The notes under the pieces were generated by a model. That model did no database searches. It was not told the origin of the DNA and worked only from the letters and a program-made list of their open reading frames with translations. Made by a program: the position numbers and the translations under genes. From Actinomadura rupiterrae (lineage in GTDB: Bacteria > Actinomycetota > Actinomycetes > Streptosporangiales > Streptosporangiaceae), in contig NZ_JAMZEA010000010.1 in the NCBI RefSeq assembly GCF_024172125.1, positions 124,001-188,000 on the forward strand: a stretch of DNA of 64,000 nt. The letters are read 5' to 3'. This document shows positions 36,717 to 45,121 of this stretch, piece after piece. Within the stretch, counting starts at the first letter, position 1. Each line of letters starts with the position of its first letter.

Positions 36717-37892
36717 CTAAGGGGCCATGCCCCGGATCAGGTCGGCCACCCGGACGATCCCGATGCAGCGGCCGACCTCGTCGGTGACGACCAGGTCGTC
36801 GTAGACGCGCTCGGCGTCCTGCCCGGCCGCCCGCAGCGCGGCGACCGCCGGGACGGTGCGGGGCACCAGGCGCGGCCGGTCGGCCAGCCGGGTCGCGGGC
36901 TTGTGCGCGTGCAGCGCGTGCCCGTACGCCCCGGACAGCTTCAGCAGGAACCGGGTCCGGTCCACGCTCGCCACCGGCCGCTGCCGCCCGTCCACGAGGA
37001 CGACGCTGGTGGCGCCGGTCTCGGAGTTGAGCGTGGTCAGCACCTCGTCGGCGGTGGCGGTGTCGGGCAGCGTCATGGCCGGCAGCGTGAACTCCGAGAC
37101 GCGGGGCCCGAGGTCCACCGCCGCCGGACGCGCCGGACCCGGACCGTCCCGGCCGGTGACCGGGACCGTGACCGGCATCCCCGGCCGCCACTCGGGCGGC
37201 GCGAACGCCGGGCCGAGCGCCAGCCGGACGCCCATCTCGCGCTGCTGGAGCACCTGGTCCTCGGTGGCCAGGCCGGGCGCGAGCAGGTGCGTGCCGAGGC
37301 CGTGCGCCAGCTCGACCAGCGACCGCACCAGCGCCGCCCGGCGCGGATCGGACGGCGCCCGCCGGACCAGGTCCGGATGCACCGCGACCAGGTACGGGAC
37401 GGTCTCGGCGAGCAGGTCCAGCGGCGCGTGCGCCGCGCCGAGCTCGCCGAGCCCGACCAGGTACCCGGCCCGGCGCAGCGCGCCGAGGGCTCCGGTGACG
37501 GCCTGCCGCTGGAACGGCGGGAAGCCCCCGGCGACGGTGACGATGAACTCGCCGGGCCTGCGCCCGGTCGCGGTGAGCCGGCGGTGCAGCTCGGTCAGGA
37601 CGGGTTCCCCGCGCGCCACCGTCTCGGCGCGGACCGTCACCATCAGGGGGAGCCGGGTGGGCAGCAGCGCGCCCGCCTCGGCGGAGTGGGCCGCGCGGGA
37701 GATGTCCGCGCGGACCGCGTCGTCGGTCGGTACGGGGCTCAGCACGGCGTCCGGCGGCAGCGTCCCGGCATCCGGGGCCTGCGCCTCGACCGCGACGACC
37801 GCGCCCGACTCGAGGTCGATGACCGGCTGGAAGAGCTCCCGCGCCGGGATCAGCACATCTGGCGGTGACACGACCGCATTCTCGCTGGTCAA
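36717..37892 (-). CDS. Degenerate EAL-domain protein with C-terminal CBS pair
   Basis: 391 residues (TTG 37892; GTG 37871 is an alternative). The N-terminal ~240 residues follow the EAL phosphodiesterase fold: LFQPVIDLESGAVVAVEAQAP stands where PI(V)D...GYEALLR is expected, and VGLGELGAAHAPLDLLAE where DDFGTG is expected. The catalytic Glu/Leu and metal-binding Asp pair are thus missing, so c-di-GMP hydrolysis is unlikely. The C-terminal ~130 residues (SEFTLPAMTLPDTATADEVL to CIGIVRVADLI) form a CBS pair that may bind an adenine nucleotide. Probably a nucleotide-responsive binding protein. It is convergent with the Xre gene, four bases apart. Confidence 0.75.
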   Translation of the reverse strand: MTSENAVVSPPDVLIPARELFQPVIDLESGAVVAVEAQAPDAGTLPPDAVLSPVPTDDAVRADISRAAHSAEAGALLPTRLPLMVTVRAETVARGEPVLTELHRRLTATGRRPGEFIVTVAGGFPPFQRQAVTGALGALRRAGYLVGLGELGAAHAPLDLLAETVPYLVAVHPDLVRRAPSDPRRAALVRSLVELAHGLGTHLLAPGLATEDQVLQQREMGVRLALGPAFAPPEWRPGMPVTVPVTGRDGPGPARPAAVDLGPRVSEFTLPAMTLPDTATADEVLTTLNSETGATSVVLVDGRQRPVASVDRTRFLLKLSGAYGHALHAHKPATRLADRPRLVPRTVPAVAALRAAGQDAERVYDDLVVTDEVGRCIGIVRVADLIRGMAP

Positions 37893-38073
37893 ACGGGATA
37901 AATCGATGGCCGTCAGGCGACGTTCACCAACATTTCGTCACCCGTCGAGGAACCTCACCGAACCCCGGACACCCCGCCACGCTCCGCCACCACCCGTCCG
38001 TGATCTTGCGCCCCGGCCCACCCCCGGACGGCCCGGTGGCGGTCAGGCGCCTTCAGGAAGCGCCTGTCCGCGG

Positions 38074-38469
38074 TCAGGGGGCGCGGCCGCCGGCGAGGAC
38101 GGACAGGAGGTAGCTGGCGCCCGCGAGCAGGGCGAGCCACGCGAACGGGGTGATGTCGGCGCCGCGCAGGGCCTGCACGACCAGCGCCGCGACGATGCCG
38201 GCGGACAGCACGTCCCCGGTCATCGCGGCGGCCTTCAGGTGCGCGCGGGCCCGGTGGCCGCGGCCGAACGACTCGCTGATCGCCAGGCCCTGCTCGTCCC
38301 GCCGGTAGGCCAGGTGCGCGGCGTACCCGGCGAGCACCGCCAGGGCGATCAGCGCGGGCGTCCGGCGGCCGTGCTGCAGCAGCACCCCGCCGACGACCAG
38401 CCCCGCGCCGAGGACCAGGACGGGGACCGCCCACCGACGTGCCGACCTGCGTTCCGGAGCCAACCACAT
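38074..38469 (-). CDS. Small integral membrane protein, unknown family
   Basis: 131 residues from ATG 38469 (GTG 38496 would add nine). Four hydrophobic helices are visible: VPVLVLGAGLVVGGVLL, ALIALAVLAGYAAHLAY, GDVLSAGIVAALVVQAL and FAWLALLAGASYLLSVLAG, with a basic loop RGHRARAHLKAA between the second and third. No transporter or enzyme motif is seen. It stands alone between the EAL-CBS gene and a 13-bp tandem repeat. Confidence 0.65.
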   Translation of the reverse strand: MWLAPERRSARRWAVPVLVLGAGLVVGGVLLQHGRRTPALIALAVLAGYAAHLAYRRDEQGLAISESFGRGHRARAHLKAAAMTGDVLSAGIVAALVVQALRGADITPFAWLALLAGASYLLSVLAGGRAP

Positions 38470-38532
38470 ACCGACATCTTCCCGGATCACCGGCACTCCG
38501 GACAGCCCTTCGCGGCAGCCCGGAGCACCGGC

Positions 38533-38597
38533 GGAAGATCGGCACGGAAGATCGGCACGGACGATCGGCGCGGAAGATCGGCGCGGAAGATCGGCAG
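38533..38597. repeat. 13-bp tandem repeat, five copies
   Basis: Unit GGAAGATCGGCAC (variants GGACGATCGGCGC, GGAAGATCGGCGC, GGAAGATCGGCAG), five head-to-tail copies directly downstream of the VOC gene stop. Each contains GATC. Confidence 0.85.
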
Positions 38598-38608
38598 GAG
38601 CCTCCGGG

Positions 38609-39394
38609 CTACGGCGTCGGGTTGCTCCGGATGAGGCGGAAGTCGGCGCCGAACGGGTCGCGCAGGCCGGCGACGCGGCCGTACGGCGTGTCCCACGGGC
38701 CGGATTCGAGCGTCGCCCCGCCGTCCAGCGCGCGCTGGACCGAGGCGTCGACGTCGGCGGACTCGAAGTAGACCACCCACAGCGGGACGTCCCGGTCGTC
38801 CGCGCAGATCCCTGCGGCCGGACGTCCGGAGTCGGGGTGGTTGAGCAGGATGTAGTCCAGATCGGCCGGTGCCGACTCGTCGGTCATCCGCTCGGGCCGC
38901 AGGTCGAACACGTTCTGGTAGAACTCCGCCGCCGGGCCGGTCTCGCGGACGTAGAGCTCCTCCCAGGAGAACGATCCGGGCTCGTTGACGATCGCCGACC
39001 CCGGGTAGGTCGCGCCCTGCCACAGGCCGAACTGCCCGCCGGCGGGGTCCTTGGCGATGGCGAGCCGGCCCTGGTCGAACACGTCGTCCGCGGGCTGGAC
39101 GACCGTCCCGCCCGCGTCGGTGATCCGCTTCATCGTGCCGTCGGCGTCGTCGGTGGCGAAGTACAGGTTCCACCAGTAGCGGGACCCGGTGTCCTCGCCC
39201 GTGACCTGCGCCATACCGGCGATCATCGCGTCGTCGAGCAGGACGGCCTCGTAGCCCCCGGCGTCCGGCCCGAGGTTCTGGAACCGCCAGCCGAAGAGGC
39301 CGCCGTAGAACTCCTTGGCCCGGGCCAGGTCCGGGACGCCGATGTCGATGAAGTTCGGGATCCCGTACGGCTGGTTCCCTGTGATGCGCACCAT
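38609..39394 (-). CDS. Double-VOC (glyoxalase/bleomycin-resistance fold) protein
   Basis: 261 residues containing two vicinal-oxygen-chelate domains. The first (about 8-125) has IPNFIDIGVPDLARAKEFYGGLFGW and DPAGGQFGLWQ; the second (about 135-258) has SWEELYVRETGPAAEFYQNVF and DPFGADFRLI. It resembles the actinomycete hydroxylase-like/CFP-30B group of unknown substrate. ATG 39394 is preceded by AAGGAG with a nine-base gap. Divergent from the ABC-F gene. Confidence 0.85.
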   Translation of the reverse strand: MVRITGNQPYGIPNFIDIGVPDLARAKEFYGGLFGWRFQNLGPDAGGYEAVLLDDAMIAGMAQVTGEDTGSRYWWNLYFATDDADGTMKRITDAGGTVVQPADDVFDQGRLAIAKDPAGGQFGLWQGATYPGSAIVNEPGSFSWEELYVRETGPAAEFYQNVFDLRPERMTDESAPADLDYILLNHPDSGRPAAGICADDRDVPLWVVYFESADVDASVQRALDGGATLESGPWDTPYGRVAGLRDPFGADFRLIRSNPTP

Positions 39395-39669
39395 GGCGGT
39401 CACACTCCTTGGGTGTGCGGCCGGGCGCCTCCCCGGCCTCCGTGGTCGCCGTGAGGGCATATTCCCGCTTCCGCGGGCGTTCGTACACGTGTTTGAGACG
39501 TTTGGCATGGCCGGACGGGGCGGCCCGGCCACGTAGACTGATCGGCTGCGCGTCCCACCTCCCGCGCGTCCGCTCCGCTCCCACCCGTCACGTCCTGCCC
39601 GTCACGTCCTGCCTACCCCGCCACGTCCCGCCCGACCCGTCCACGCCTCACCTGCCAGGGAACACCACT
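39395..39669 (+). promoter_or_regulatory. VOC/ABC-F divergent region with 14-bp repeat
   Basis: 275 bases. TAGACT (39534-39539) is a likely -10 for the ABC-F gene, giving a pyrimidine-rich leader of about 125 bases. CCGTCACGTCCTGC is repeated at 39585-39598 and 39599-39612, with a degenerate third copy near 39618. ACACGTGT (39485-39492) is a short palindrome on the VOC side. No convincing leader peptide was found. Confidence 0.35.
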
Positions 39670-41268
39670 GTGATCATCGCGAACGACATCGAGCTGCGCG
39701 CCGGGGCCCGGCTGCTGATCGAGGGCGCCGCCTTCCGGGTCAACCCCGGCGACCGGGTCGGGCTGGTCGGCCGCAACGGCGCGGGCAAGACCACGCTCAC
39801 CAAGGTGCTCGCGGGCGAGGCGCACCCCGCCGCGGGCGGCGTGACGCGCTCGGGCACGCTCGGCTACCTGCCGCAGGACCCGCGCGGCGTGGACCTCGAC
39901 GAGCTCGCCCGGGACCGGATCCTGTCCGCGCGCGGCCTGGACGAGGTGATCCGCAAGCTGCGCGCCGCCGAGGAGCGGATGGCCACCAAGTCCGGCGCGG
40001 AGCGGGACAAGGCCGTCCGGCAGTACGGGCGGCTGGAGGAGCGGCTGCACATCCTCGGCGGCTACTCCGCCGAGGCCGAGGCCGCGTCCATCGCGTCCAG
40101 CCTGGGCCTGCCCGACCGGGTGCTCACCCAGCCGCTCGGCACGCTGTCCGGCGGCCAGCGGCGCCGCGTGGAGCTGGCCCGCATCCTGTTCTCCGGCGCC
40201 GACACCCTGCTGCTGGACGAGCCGACCAACCACCTGGACGCCGACTCGGTCATCTGGCTGCGCGACTTCCTCAAGTCCCACCAGGGCGGCCTGGTGGTGA
40301 TCAGCCACGACGTGGAGCTGCTGGACGTGGTGGTCAACCGGGTGTTCCACCTGGACGCCAACCGCAGCGTGATCGACATCTACAACGTCGGCTGGAAGAA
40401 GTACCTGGAGGCGCGCGAGACCGACGAGCGCCGCCGCAAGCGGGAACGCGCCAACGCCACCCGGCAGGCGTCCGCGCTGCTGTCCCAGGCCGACAAGATG
40501 CGCGCCAAGGCCACCAAGGCCAAGGCCGCCCAGCAGATGGACCGGCGGGCCCGTCAGCTGCTGGCGGGCGTGGAGGACGAGCGGCAGGCCGACAAGGTGG
40601 CCAAGATCCGCTTCCCGGAGCCGGCGGCGTGCGGCAAGACCCCGCTCACCGCGGAGGGTTTGTCCAAATCGTACGGTTCCTTGGAGATTTTCACGGATGT
40701 CTCGCTCGCCGTGGACCGCGGCAGCCGGGTGGTCATCCTCGGCCTGAACGGCGCGGGCAAGACCACGCTGCTGCGGCTGCTGGCGGGCCAGGACAAGCCC
40801 GACACCGGCGCGGTCGTCCCGGGGCACGGGCTGCGCGTCGGCTACTACGCGCAGGAGCACGAGACCCTGGAGGTCGACCGCTCGGTGCTGGAGAACATGC
40901 AGTCGGCCGCGCCCGACCTGCCGCCGGTCGAGGTCCGCAAGATCCTCGGCTCGTTCCTGTTCTCCGGCGACGACGTGGACAAGCCCGCCGGGGTGCTGTC
41001 CGGCGGCGAGAAGACCCGGCTCGCGCTGGCGATGCTGGTGGTCTCCAGCGCCAACGTGCTGCTGCTGGACGAGCCGACCAACAACCTCGACCCGGCGTCC
41101 CGCGAGGAGATCCTCGCGGCGCTGCGCAGCTTCGCCGGGGCCATCGTCCTGGTGACCCACGATGAGGGTGCGGTCGAGGCGCTCCGGCCGGAAAGAGTGA
41201 TTTTGCTGCCGGATGGGGTCGAGGACATCTGGAGTGACGAGTTTGCCGATCTGGTGGCACTTGCGTGA
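39670..41268 (+). CDS. ABC-F family ATPase (ribosome-associated)
   Basis: 532 residues with two ABC domains and no membrane segment. Walker A GRNGAGKTT and GLNGAGKTT, signatures LSGGQRRRVELA and LSGGEKTRLALA, Walker B LLLDEPTNHLD and LLLDEPTNNLD. The charged interdomain linker (about 245-310, NVGWKKYLEARETDERRRKRERANATRQ) is the P-site tRNA interaction motif region. Such proteins adjust stalled ribosomes or protect them from antibiotics. The start is GTG 39670, consistent with CAGGGA upstream. From memory the order enoyl-CoA hydratase/ABC-F/small HTH also occurs in M. tuberculosis (Rv1472-Rv1473-Rv1473A). Confidence 0.9.
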   Translation: MIIANDIELRAGARLLIEGAAFRVNPGDRVGLVGRNGAGKTTLTKVLAGEAHPAAGGVTRSGTLGYLPQDPRGVDLDELARDRILSARGLDEVIRKLRAAEERMATKSGAERDKAVRQYGRLEERLHILGGYSAEAEAASIASSLGLPDRVLTQPLGTLSGGQRRRVELARILFSGADTLLLDEPTNHLDADSVIWLRDFLKSHQGGLVVISHDVELLDVVVNRVFHLDANRSVIDIYNVGWKKYLEARETDERRRKRERANATRQASALLSQADKMRAKATKAKAAQQMDRRARQLLAGVEDERQADKVAKIRFPEPAACGKTPLTAEGLSKSYGSLEIFTDVSLAVDRGSRVVILGLNGAGKTTLLRLLAGQDKPDTGAVVPGHGLRVGYYAQEHETLEVDRSVLENMQSAAPDLPPVEVRKILGSFLFSGDDVDKPAGVLSGGEKTRLALAMLVVSSANVLLLDEPTNNLDPASREEILAALRSFAGAIVLVTHDEGAVEALRPERVILLPDGVEDIWSDEFADLVALA

Positions 41269-41384
41269 CCTGCGCGGGGAGTTCGACAGATCTTTTCTGG
41301 CGGAGTGGGTAGCCGAACGCGCGGGAATGACTGATCATGGCGGGGGATAACGCAGCGGTCACCACATCACTACGGGAGGTACTC

Positions 41385-41597
41385 GTGGCCGAGACCCTCA
41401 AGAAGGGCACCCGCGTGACCGGTGCCGAGCGCGACAAGCTGGCGGCGGAACTCAAGAAGAGGTACGACTCCGGCGAGAGCATCCGCGCCCTGGCAGCCGC
41501 CACCGGCCGCTCCTACGGCTTCATCCACAGGATTCTCACCGAATCCGGCGTCAACCTGCGCGGTCGCGGAGGGGCGACCCGCGGCAAGAAGTCCTGA
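41385..41597 (+). CDS. Conserved 70-residue helix-turn-helix protein
   Basis: Small basic protein starting at GTG 41385 with GGGAGGT five bases upstream. The sequence TLKKGTRVTGAERDKLAAELKKRYDSGESIRALAAATGRSYGF forms a resolvase/Hin-like HTH, followed by a basic tail RGRGGATRGKKS. Counterparts are found across actinobacteria (Rv1473A type, from memory) without an assigned target. Its position directly after the ABC-F gene suggests co-expression. It could be a nucleoid-associated or regulatory DNA-binding protein. Confidence 0.8.
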   Translation: MAETLKKGTRVTGAERDKLAAELKKRYDSGESIRALAAATGRSYGFIHRILTESGVNLRGRGGATRGKKS

Positions 41598-41808
41598 CCC
41601 CGGGCCTGGTCCGGAGGAGGTCCGCCCGCACCGGCCGCACCCGGTGCGGCACTGCCCCCCGGACGGGCGGACCGCCCGACCTGCCGTCGCGGACGACCGA
41701 GTAGGGTTCGGTCGCGACGGCGGGCCGGGTACCGCACCCGCGCGCGCCGCGCGCGGGGACGCCCCGGCCGCCGTGACGTAAGGACTCACAGCGGAAGAGG
41801 GGTATGTC

Positions 41809-42645
41809 ATGGCGGACGCGGAGCTGCGACGGCCGGAACCGGCCACGGCGGCGGGACCCCCCGCCGAGCCGCTCGACCCGGCCCGGCTCGCCGAGGGCGG
41901 GCTGCGGCTGGAGGTGGACGGGGCGGTCGCCACCGTCACGCTGGCCCGGCCGGAGCGCCGCAACGCCATGACCTTCGCCACCTGGCGGGGGCTGGCGGCC
42001 ATCGGCCGCTCGCTGCCGCCGGAGGTGCGCGTGGTCGTGCTGCGCGGCGACGGCCCGTCGTTCTCGGCGGGCATCGACCTGTCGATGTTCTCCGGCGGGG
42101 GCGGCGAGGGCTTCCCCTCGGGCGAGGACGACGAGGCGGGGGACCGGTTCATCGCCGAGCTGCAGGAGGGCTACACCTGGCTGCGGCGCCCGGAGATCGT
42201 CACCGTCGCGGCCGTGCACGGGCACGCGATCGGCGGCGGCTTCCAGCTGGCGCTGGCCTGCGACATCCGGATCGCGGCCGACGACACCAGGTTCTGCATG
42301 AAGGAGCCCGCGCTCGGCCTGGTGCCGGACCTGACCGGCACCAAGCCCCTGGTCGAGATCGTGGGCGTGAACCGGGCGCTGGAGCTGTGCCTCACCGCCC
42401 GGACCGTGGACGCCGCCGAGGCCGCCCGGCTCGGCCTGGTCGAGCGGGTCGTCCCGGCCGGCGGCCTGGACGAGGCGGTGGCGGCGCTGACCGCCGAGCT
42501 GCTCGCGGTGAACGCGGGCGCGGCCGTGGCGACCAAGCGGCTGCTGCTGGAGGCCCCGCAGAACACCCTGGACGAGCAGCGCGCCGCCGAGCGGCGCGAG
42601 CAGCTGGGCCGGTTGCGGGAGCTTTCCGCCGCGCTGCGCGGCTGA
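41809..42645 (+). CDS. Enoyl-CoA hydratase/isomerase family protein
   Basis: Crotonase-fold enzyme, 278 residues, likely hydrating enoyl-CoA in fatty-acid beta-oxidation. Oxyanion-hole segments FSAGIDLSMF and HGHAIGGGFQLALACDIRIA, and FCMKEPALGLVPDLTGTK, which places Glu in the first catalytic position; the second position is Asp (PDLTG). An acidic Gly-rich loop (GGGGEGFPSGEDDEAGDR) is inserted before the second segment. Synteny suggests an EchA12-like protein. ATG 41809. Confidence 0.88.
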   Translation: MADAELRRPEPATAAGPPAEPLDPARLAEGGLRLEVDGAVATVTLARPERRNAMTFATWRGLAAIGRSLPPEVRVVVLRGDGPSFSAGIDLSMFSGGGGEGFPSGEDDEAGDRFIAELQEGYTWLRRPEIVTVAAVHGHAIGGGFQLALACDIRIAADDTRFCMKEPALGLVPDLTGTKPLVEIVGVNRALELCLTARTVDAAEAARLGLVERVVPAGGLDEAVAALTAELLAVNAGAAVATKRLLLEAPQNTLDEQRAAERREQLGRLRELSAALRG

Positions 42646-42715
42646 CCGGAGGATCTGCGGTCCGAACCGGGGCGGAACGTTCCAGTTTCCGTTCCGGTCA
42701 GGACCGTTCCGCTCA

Positions 42716-42785
42716 GGACCGTGCGCGTCCGGTCGGGACCGTTCCGGTCAGGACCGTGCGCGTCCGGTCGGGACCGTTCCAGTCC
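42716..42785. repeat. 35-bp tandem duplication after the enoyl-CoA hydratase gene
   Basis: 42716-42750 and 42751-42785 are near-identical. The surrounding 42670-42800 is full of shorter GTTCCGGTCAGGACCG-like pieces, so the whole gap is built by local duplication. Confidence 0.8.
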
Positions 42786-42807
42786 CATTCGGTCAAGAGG
42801 AGAAAAC

Positions 42808-42842
42808 CCGCCGTGCGGACGGCGCGCCCGTCCGCACGGCGG
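42808..42842. terminator. Bidirectional terminator between convergent genes
   Basis: Perfect 15-bp stem (42808-42822 with 42828-42842) and 5-base loop. On the minus strand it is followed by GTTTTC, so it looks like a complete intrinsic terminator for the peptidase gene and may also stop the enoyl-CoA hydratase transcript. Confidence 0.85.
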
Positions 42843-42907
42843 AGTCATTCTTGCGGAAGATCCGGATTCCGGTGGGCTATCACTTCCGGATAATCCAGAG
42901 TTTCCGG

Positions 42908-44809
42908 TTATTTCGGCGCGGCGTCCCCTCCGGGCGCGACCGGCAGCCAGACGCGGCTCACGCCGGGCCGGACCGCGACCGCGGTGCCCGCCGGGTAGCG
43001 GAGCGTGTAGTCGTAGTCGGTCGACAGCACGATCACGCCCAGCCGGTGCCCGGCCTTGACCGTGTAGTCGGTCGGCTGCATGTCCCAGCGGAAGGAGTAG
43101 CTCTTCCCGGGCGTGAGCGGCTCGCTGCGGGAGATCGAGGCCCGGTTGCGGGCATCGAGCCAGCCGCGCGTGATGATCTTGTAAGGGGCGGTCTCGGTGG
43201 CCAGCTCCTGCCGCAGGGTGCAGCCGTCGTCGCCGGGCACGCCCTGGCCGTAGCAGACCTTGTCGGTGGTGGTGACCCGGGCGCCGGTCGGCCTCGTGTC
43301 GGTGCCGTAGTCGACCAGCAGCGCGGTCAGGTACGGCGACGGGCCGTCGAGCGAGGCGCGGATGTCGGCCTTCGGGATGCCGTTGATGCGCAGCGGCTTG
43401 GACAGCGTCCCGGTCAGGTAGGCCAGCCGGTTCGGGTCGGCCTTGTCCTCACCGGTCAGGAGCTGCTCGGCGGTGCGGGTGCGGCCCTCGTCCACGAACG
43501 ACTGGGCGGCGCCGGGACGCGGCCGGGGCGACAGGACGCCCGGCTGCCCGCCCGGACCGGCGTTCAGGCTGACCGGGAGCGAGCGGGTGCCCGGCAGCGG
43601 CCAGTCCTTGGCGGTCTCCCACGAGCCGTCCGGACGCTGGATGTCGACCTTCGGCTCGTTCTCGATGCCGTTGCGGATCCCGTACAGGTACCGGTCGAAC
43701 CAGTGGAGCGTCTGCCGCAGCCACTCGTCGATCCGCCACCGGAACGGCGTCGCGTGGTTGGCCTGGTGCAGCCACAGCTTGCGCGGCACGCCCGCCTGCT
43801 TGAGGGCGTTCCACCACCGGACGGACTGCTCGGTCTTGACGTTCCAGTCGTTCAGGCCGTGCACGACCATCACGGCCGCCTTGACCTTCCGGGCGTCCTT
43901 GACGTAGTTGCGCTCGTCCCAGAACGGGCTGTAGTCGCCGGTGTCGCGGTCCTGCCGGGCCTCGATGTCGTCGATGACCTTCTTGCAGACCTCGGGGTCC
44001 TTCCGGGTCAGGACGGCCTTGGCGAGCACGTCCAGGTCCTCGCCCTGGTAGCCGCCGGGTGCGATCACCCCGCCGTTGTCGCGGTAGTAGTCGTACCAGT
44101 TGGAGATGCCCGCGATCGGGACGATGGCCTTCAGCCCGTCCACGCCGGTCGCGGCGGCCATGTTCGGCAGCGTCCCGTCGTAGGACTGGCCGATCATGCC
44201 GACGCTGCCGGTGGACCAGCCGGCCTTCACCGGCGTGCCGTCCGGGGCCCAGCCGCGGGCCCGGCCGTTCAGCCAGTCCACCGCGGCCTTGGCGCCCGCC
44301 TGCTCGTTGCGGGCGCCGGACGTCGGGCACCCGGTCGAGCCGCCGGTGCCGAGGCTGTCCAGGTCGGCGACGGCGTACCCGCGCGGCAGGAAGTAGTTGT
44401 CGTAGTACCCGGGGAAGACCTCCGCCAGGTTCCGCTGGAACTTGGCGGTGGCGAGGCCGCGCATGCCGCCGATGTCGACCGGGTGGTTCGGGACGTCCAG
44501 GATGCCCGCCCAGTAGGGGCTCGGCTCCATGATCGTCGGGACCTTCAGGCCCTGGTCGGTCTCCTTGGGACGCATGATCCGCAGCTGCACGGTGTCCCGC
44601 TTGCCGTCGTGGTCGCTGTCCACCGCCGTCTCGATGTTGACGGTCTGGGTGACCGCGTCCGCGCGGGAGAACACCGGCTGGGTCTCGCCGTTCCGCACCT
44701 GGATCGAGGGTTTCCCGGCGGGACGGCCCGGCGCCGCGACCGCGGGGGTGGCCGCGGTGAGCGTCGCGACCGCCACGGCCGCCGCGGCCGTCGTGAGGAA
44801 TCGCTTCAT
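42908..44809 (-). CDS. Secreted Xaa-Pro dipeptidyl-peptidase/CocE-like hydrolase
   Basis: 633 residues with signal peptide MKRFLTTAAAAVAVATLTAATPAVAAP. Alpha/beta-hydrolase core: nucleophile Ser in MIGQSYDGTLPN (about residue 213), Asp in VMVVHGLNDWNV (about 330) and His in HQANHATPFRW (about 370). The C-terminal jelly-roll domain (about 430-633, SLNAGPGGQPG to GVSRVWLPVAP) is typical of PepX/CocE proteins (S15). It probably removes X-Pro dipeptides outside the cell. ATG 44809 has AGGAG upstream; starting there gives the signal peptide directly at the N-terminus. Confidence 0.88.
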   Translation of the reverse strand: MKRFLTTAAAAVAVATLTAATPAVAAPGRPAGKPSIQVRNGETQPVFSRADAVTQTVNIETAVDSDHDGKRDTVQLRIMRPKETDQGLKVPTIMEPSPYWAGILDVPNHPVDIGGMRGLATAKFQRNLAEVFPGYYDNYFLPRGYAVADLDSLGTGGSTGCPTSGARNEQAGAKAAVDWLNGRARGWAPDGTPVKAGWSTGSVGMIGQSYDGTLPNMAAATGVDGLKAIVPIAGISNWYDYYRDNGGVIAPGGYQGEDLDVLAKAVLTRKDPEVCKKVIDDIEARQDRDTGDYSPFWDERNYVKDARKVKAAVMVVHGLNDWNVKTEQSVRWWNALKQAGVPRKLWLHQANHATPFRWRIDEWLRQTLHWFDRYLYGIRNGIENEPKVDIQRPDGSWETAKDWPLPGTRSLPVSLNAGPGGQPGVLSPRPRPGAAQSFVDEGRTRTAEQLLTGEDKADPNRLAYLTGTLSKPLRINGIPKADIRASLDGPSPYLTALLVDYGTDTRPTGARVTTTDKVCYGQGVPGDDGCTLRQELATETAPYKIITRGWLDARNRASISRSEPLTPGKSYSFRWDMQPTDYTVKAGHRLGVIVLSTDYDYTLRYPAGTAVAVRPGVSRVWLPVAPGGDAAPK

Positions 44810-45121
44810 GGGGGCTCCTGGGGGTTGAGAGCCGGGGGGTGACTGAAATGTCACATGGGAGTGAACCCCACAAGATCGATTTTGGGAAGGGTGGTGGCCT
44901 GGCCGGATCGGGAAGCCGGACTGGCACCGCGGCCGCGGCGGAGCGGCTCGGAGGGGCGGCTCGGAGGGGCTCGGAGGGGCGGCTCGGCGGGGTGGCTCGG
45001 CGGGGCGGGAAGCGGAAGCGGCCGCGGTGTGTTGTGCACCGTGCGGGCTGAGATGCTTACTTGATTACGTTCGCCCGGCGGACGTCCGCCGCCGGTGCCG
45101 CGAAGACCTTGGAGGGGCCGT
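44810..45121. other. Gene-free divergent region with G-rich repeats
   Basis: 312 bases between the secreted peptidase and the ABC exporter. 44938-45010 is a run of GGCTCGGAGGGGC/GGCTCGGCGGGGT units, strongly purine-skewed on the plus strand and able to form G-quadruplex-type or slipped structures. No gene is seen; frames through it are repeat-derived. Confidence 0.5.

Noticed and set aside
38533-38597. CRISPR-like array
   Set aside because: The 13-bp units are contiguous with no spacers, and there are no cas genes in the window.
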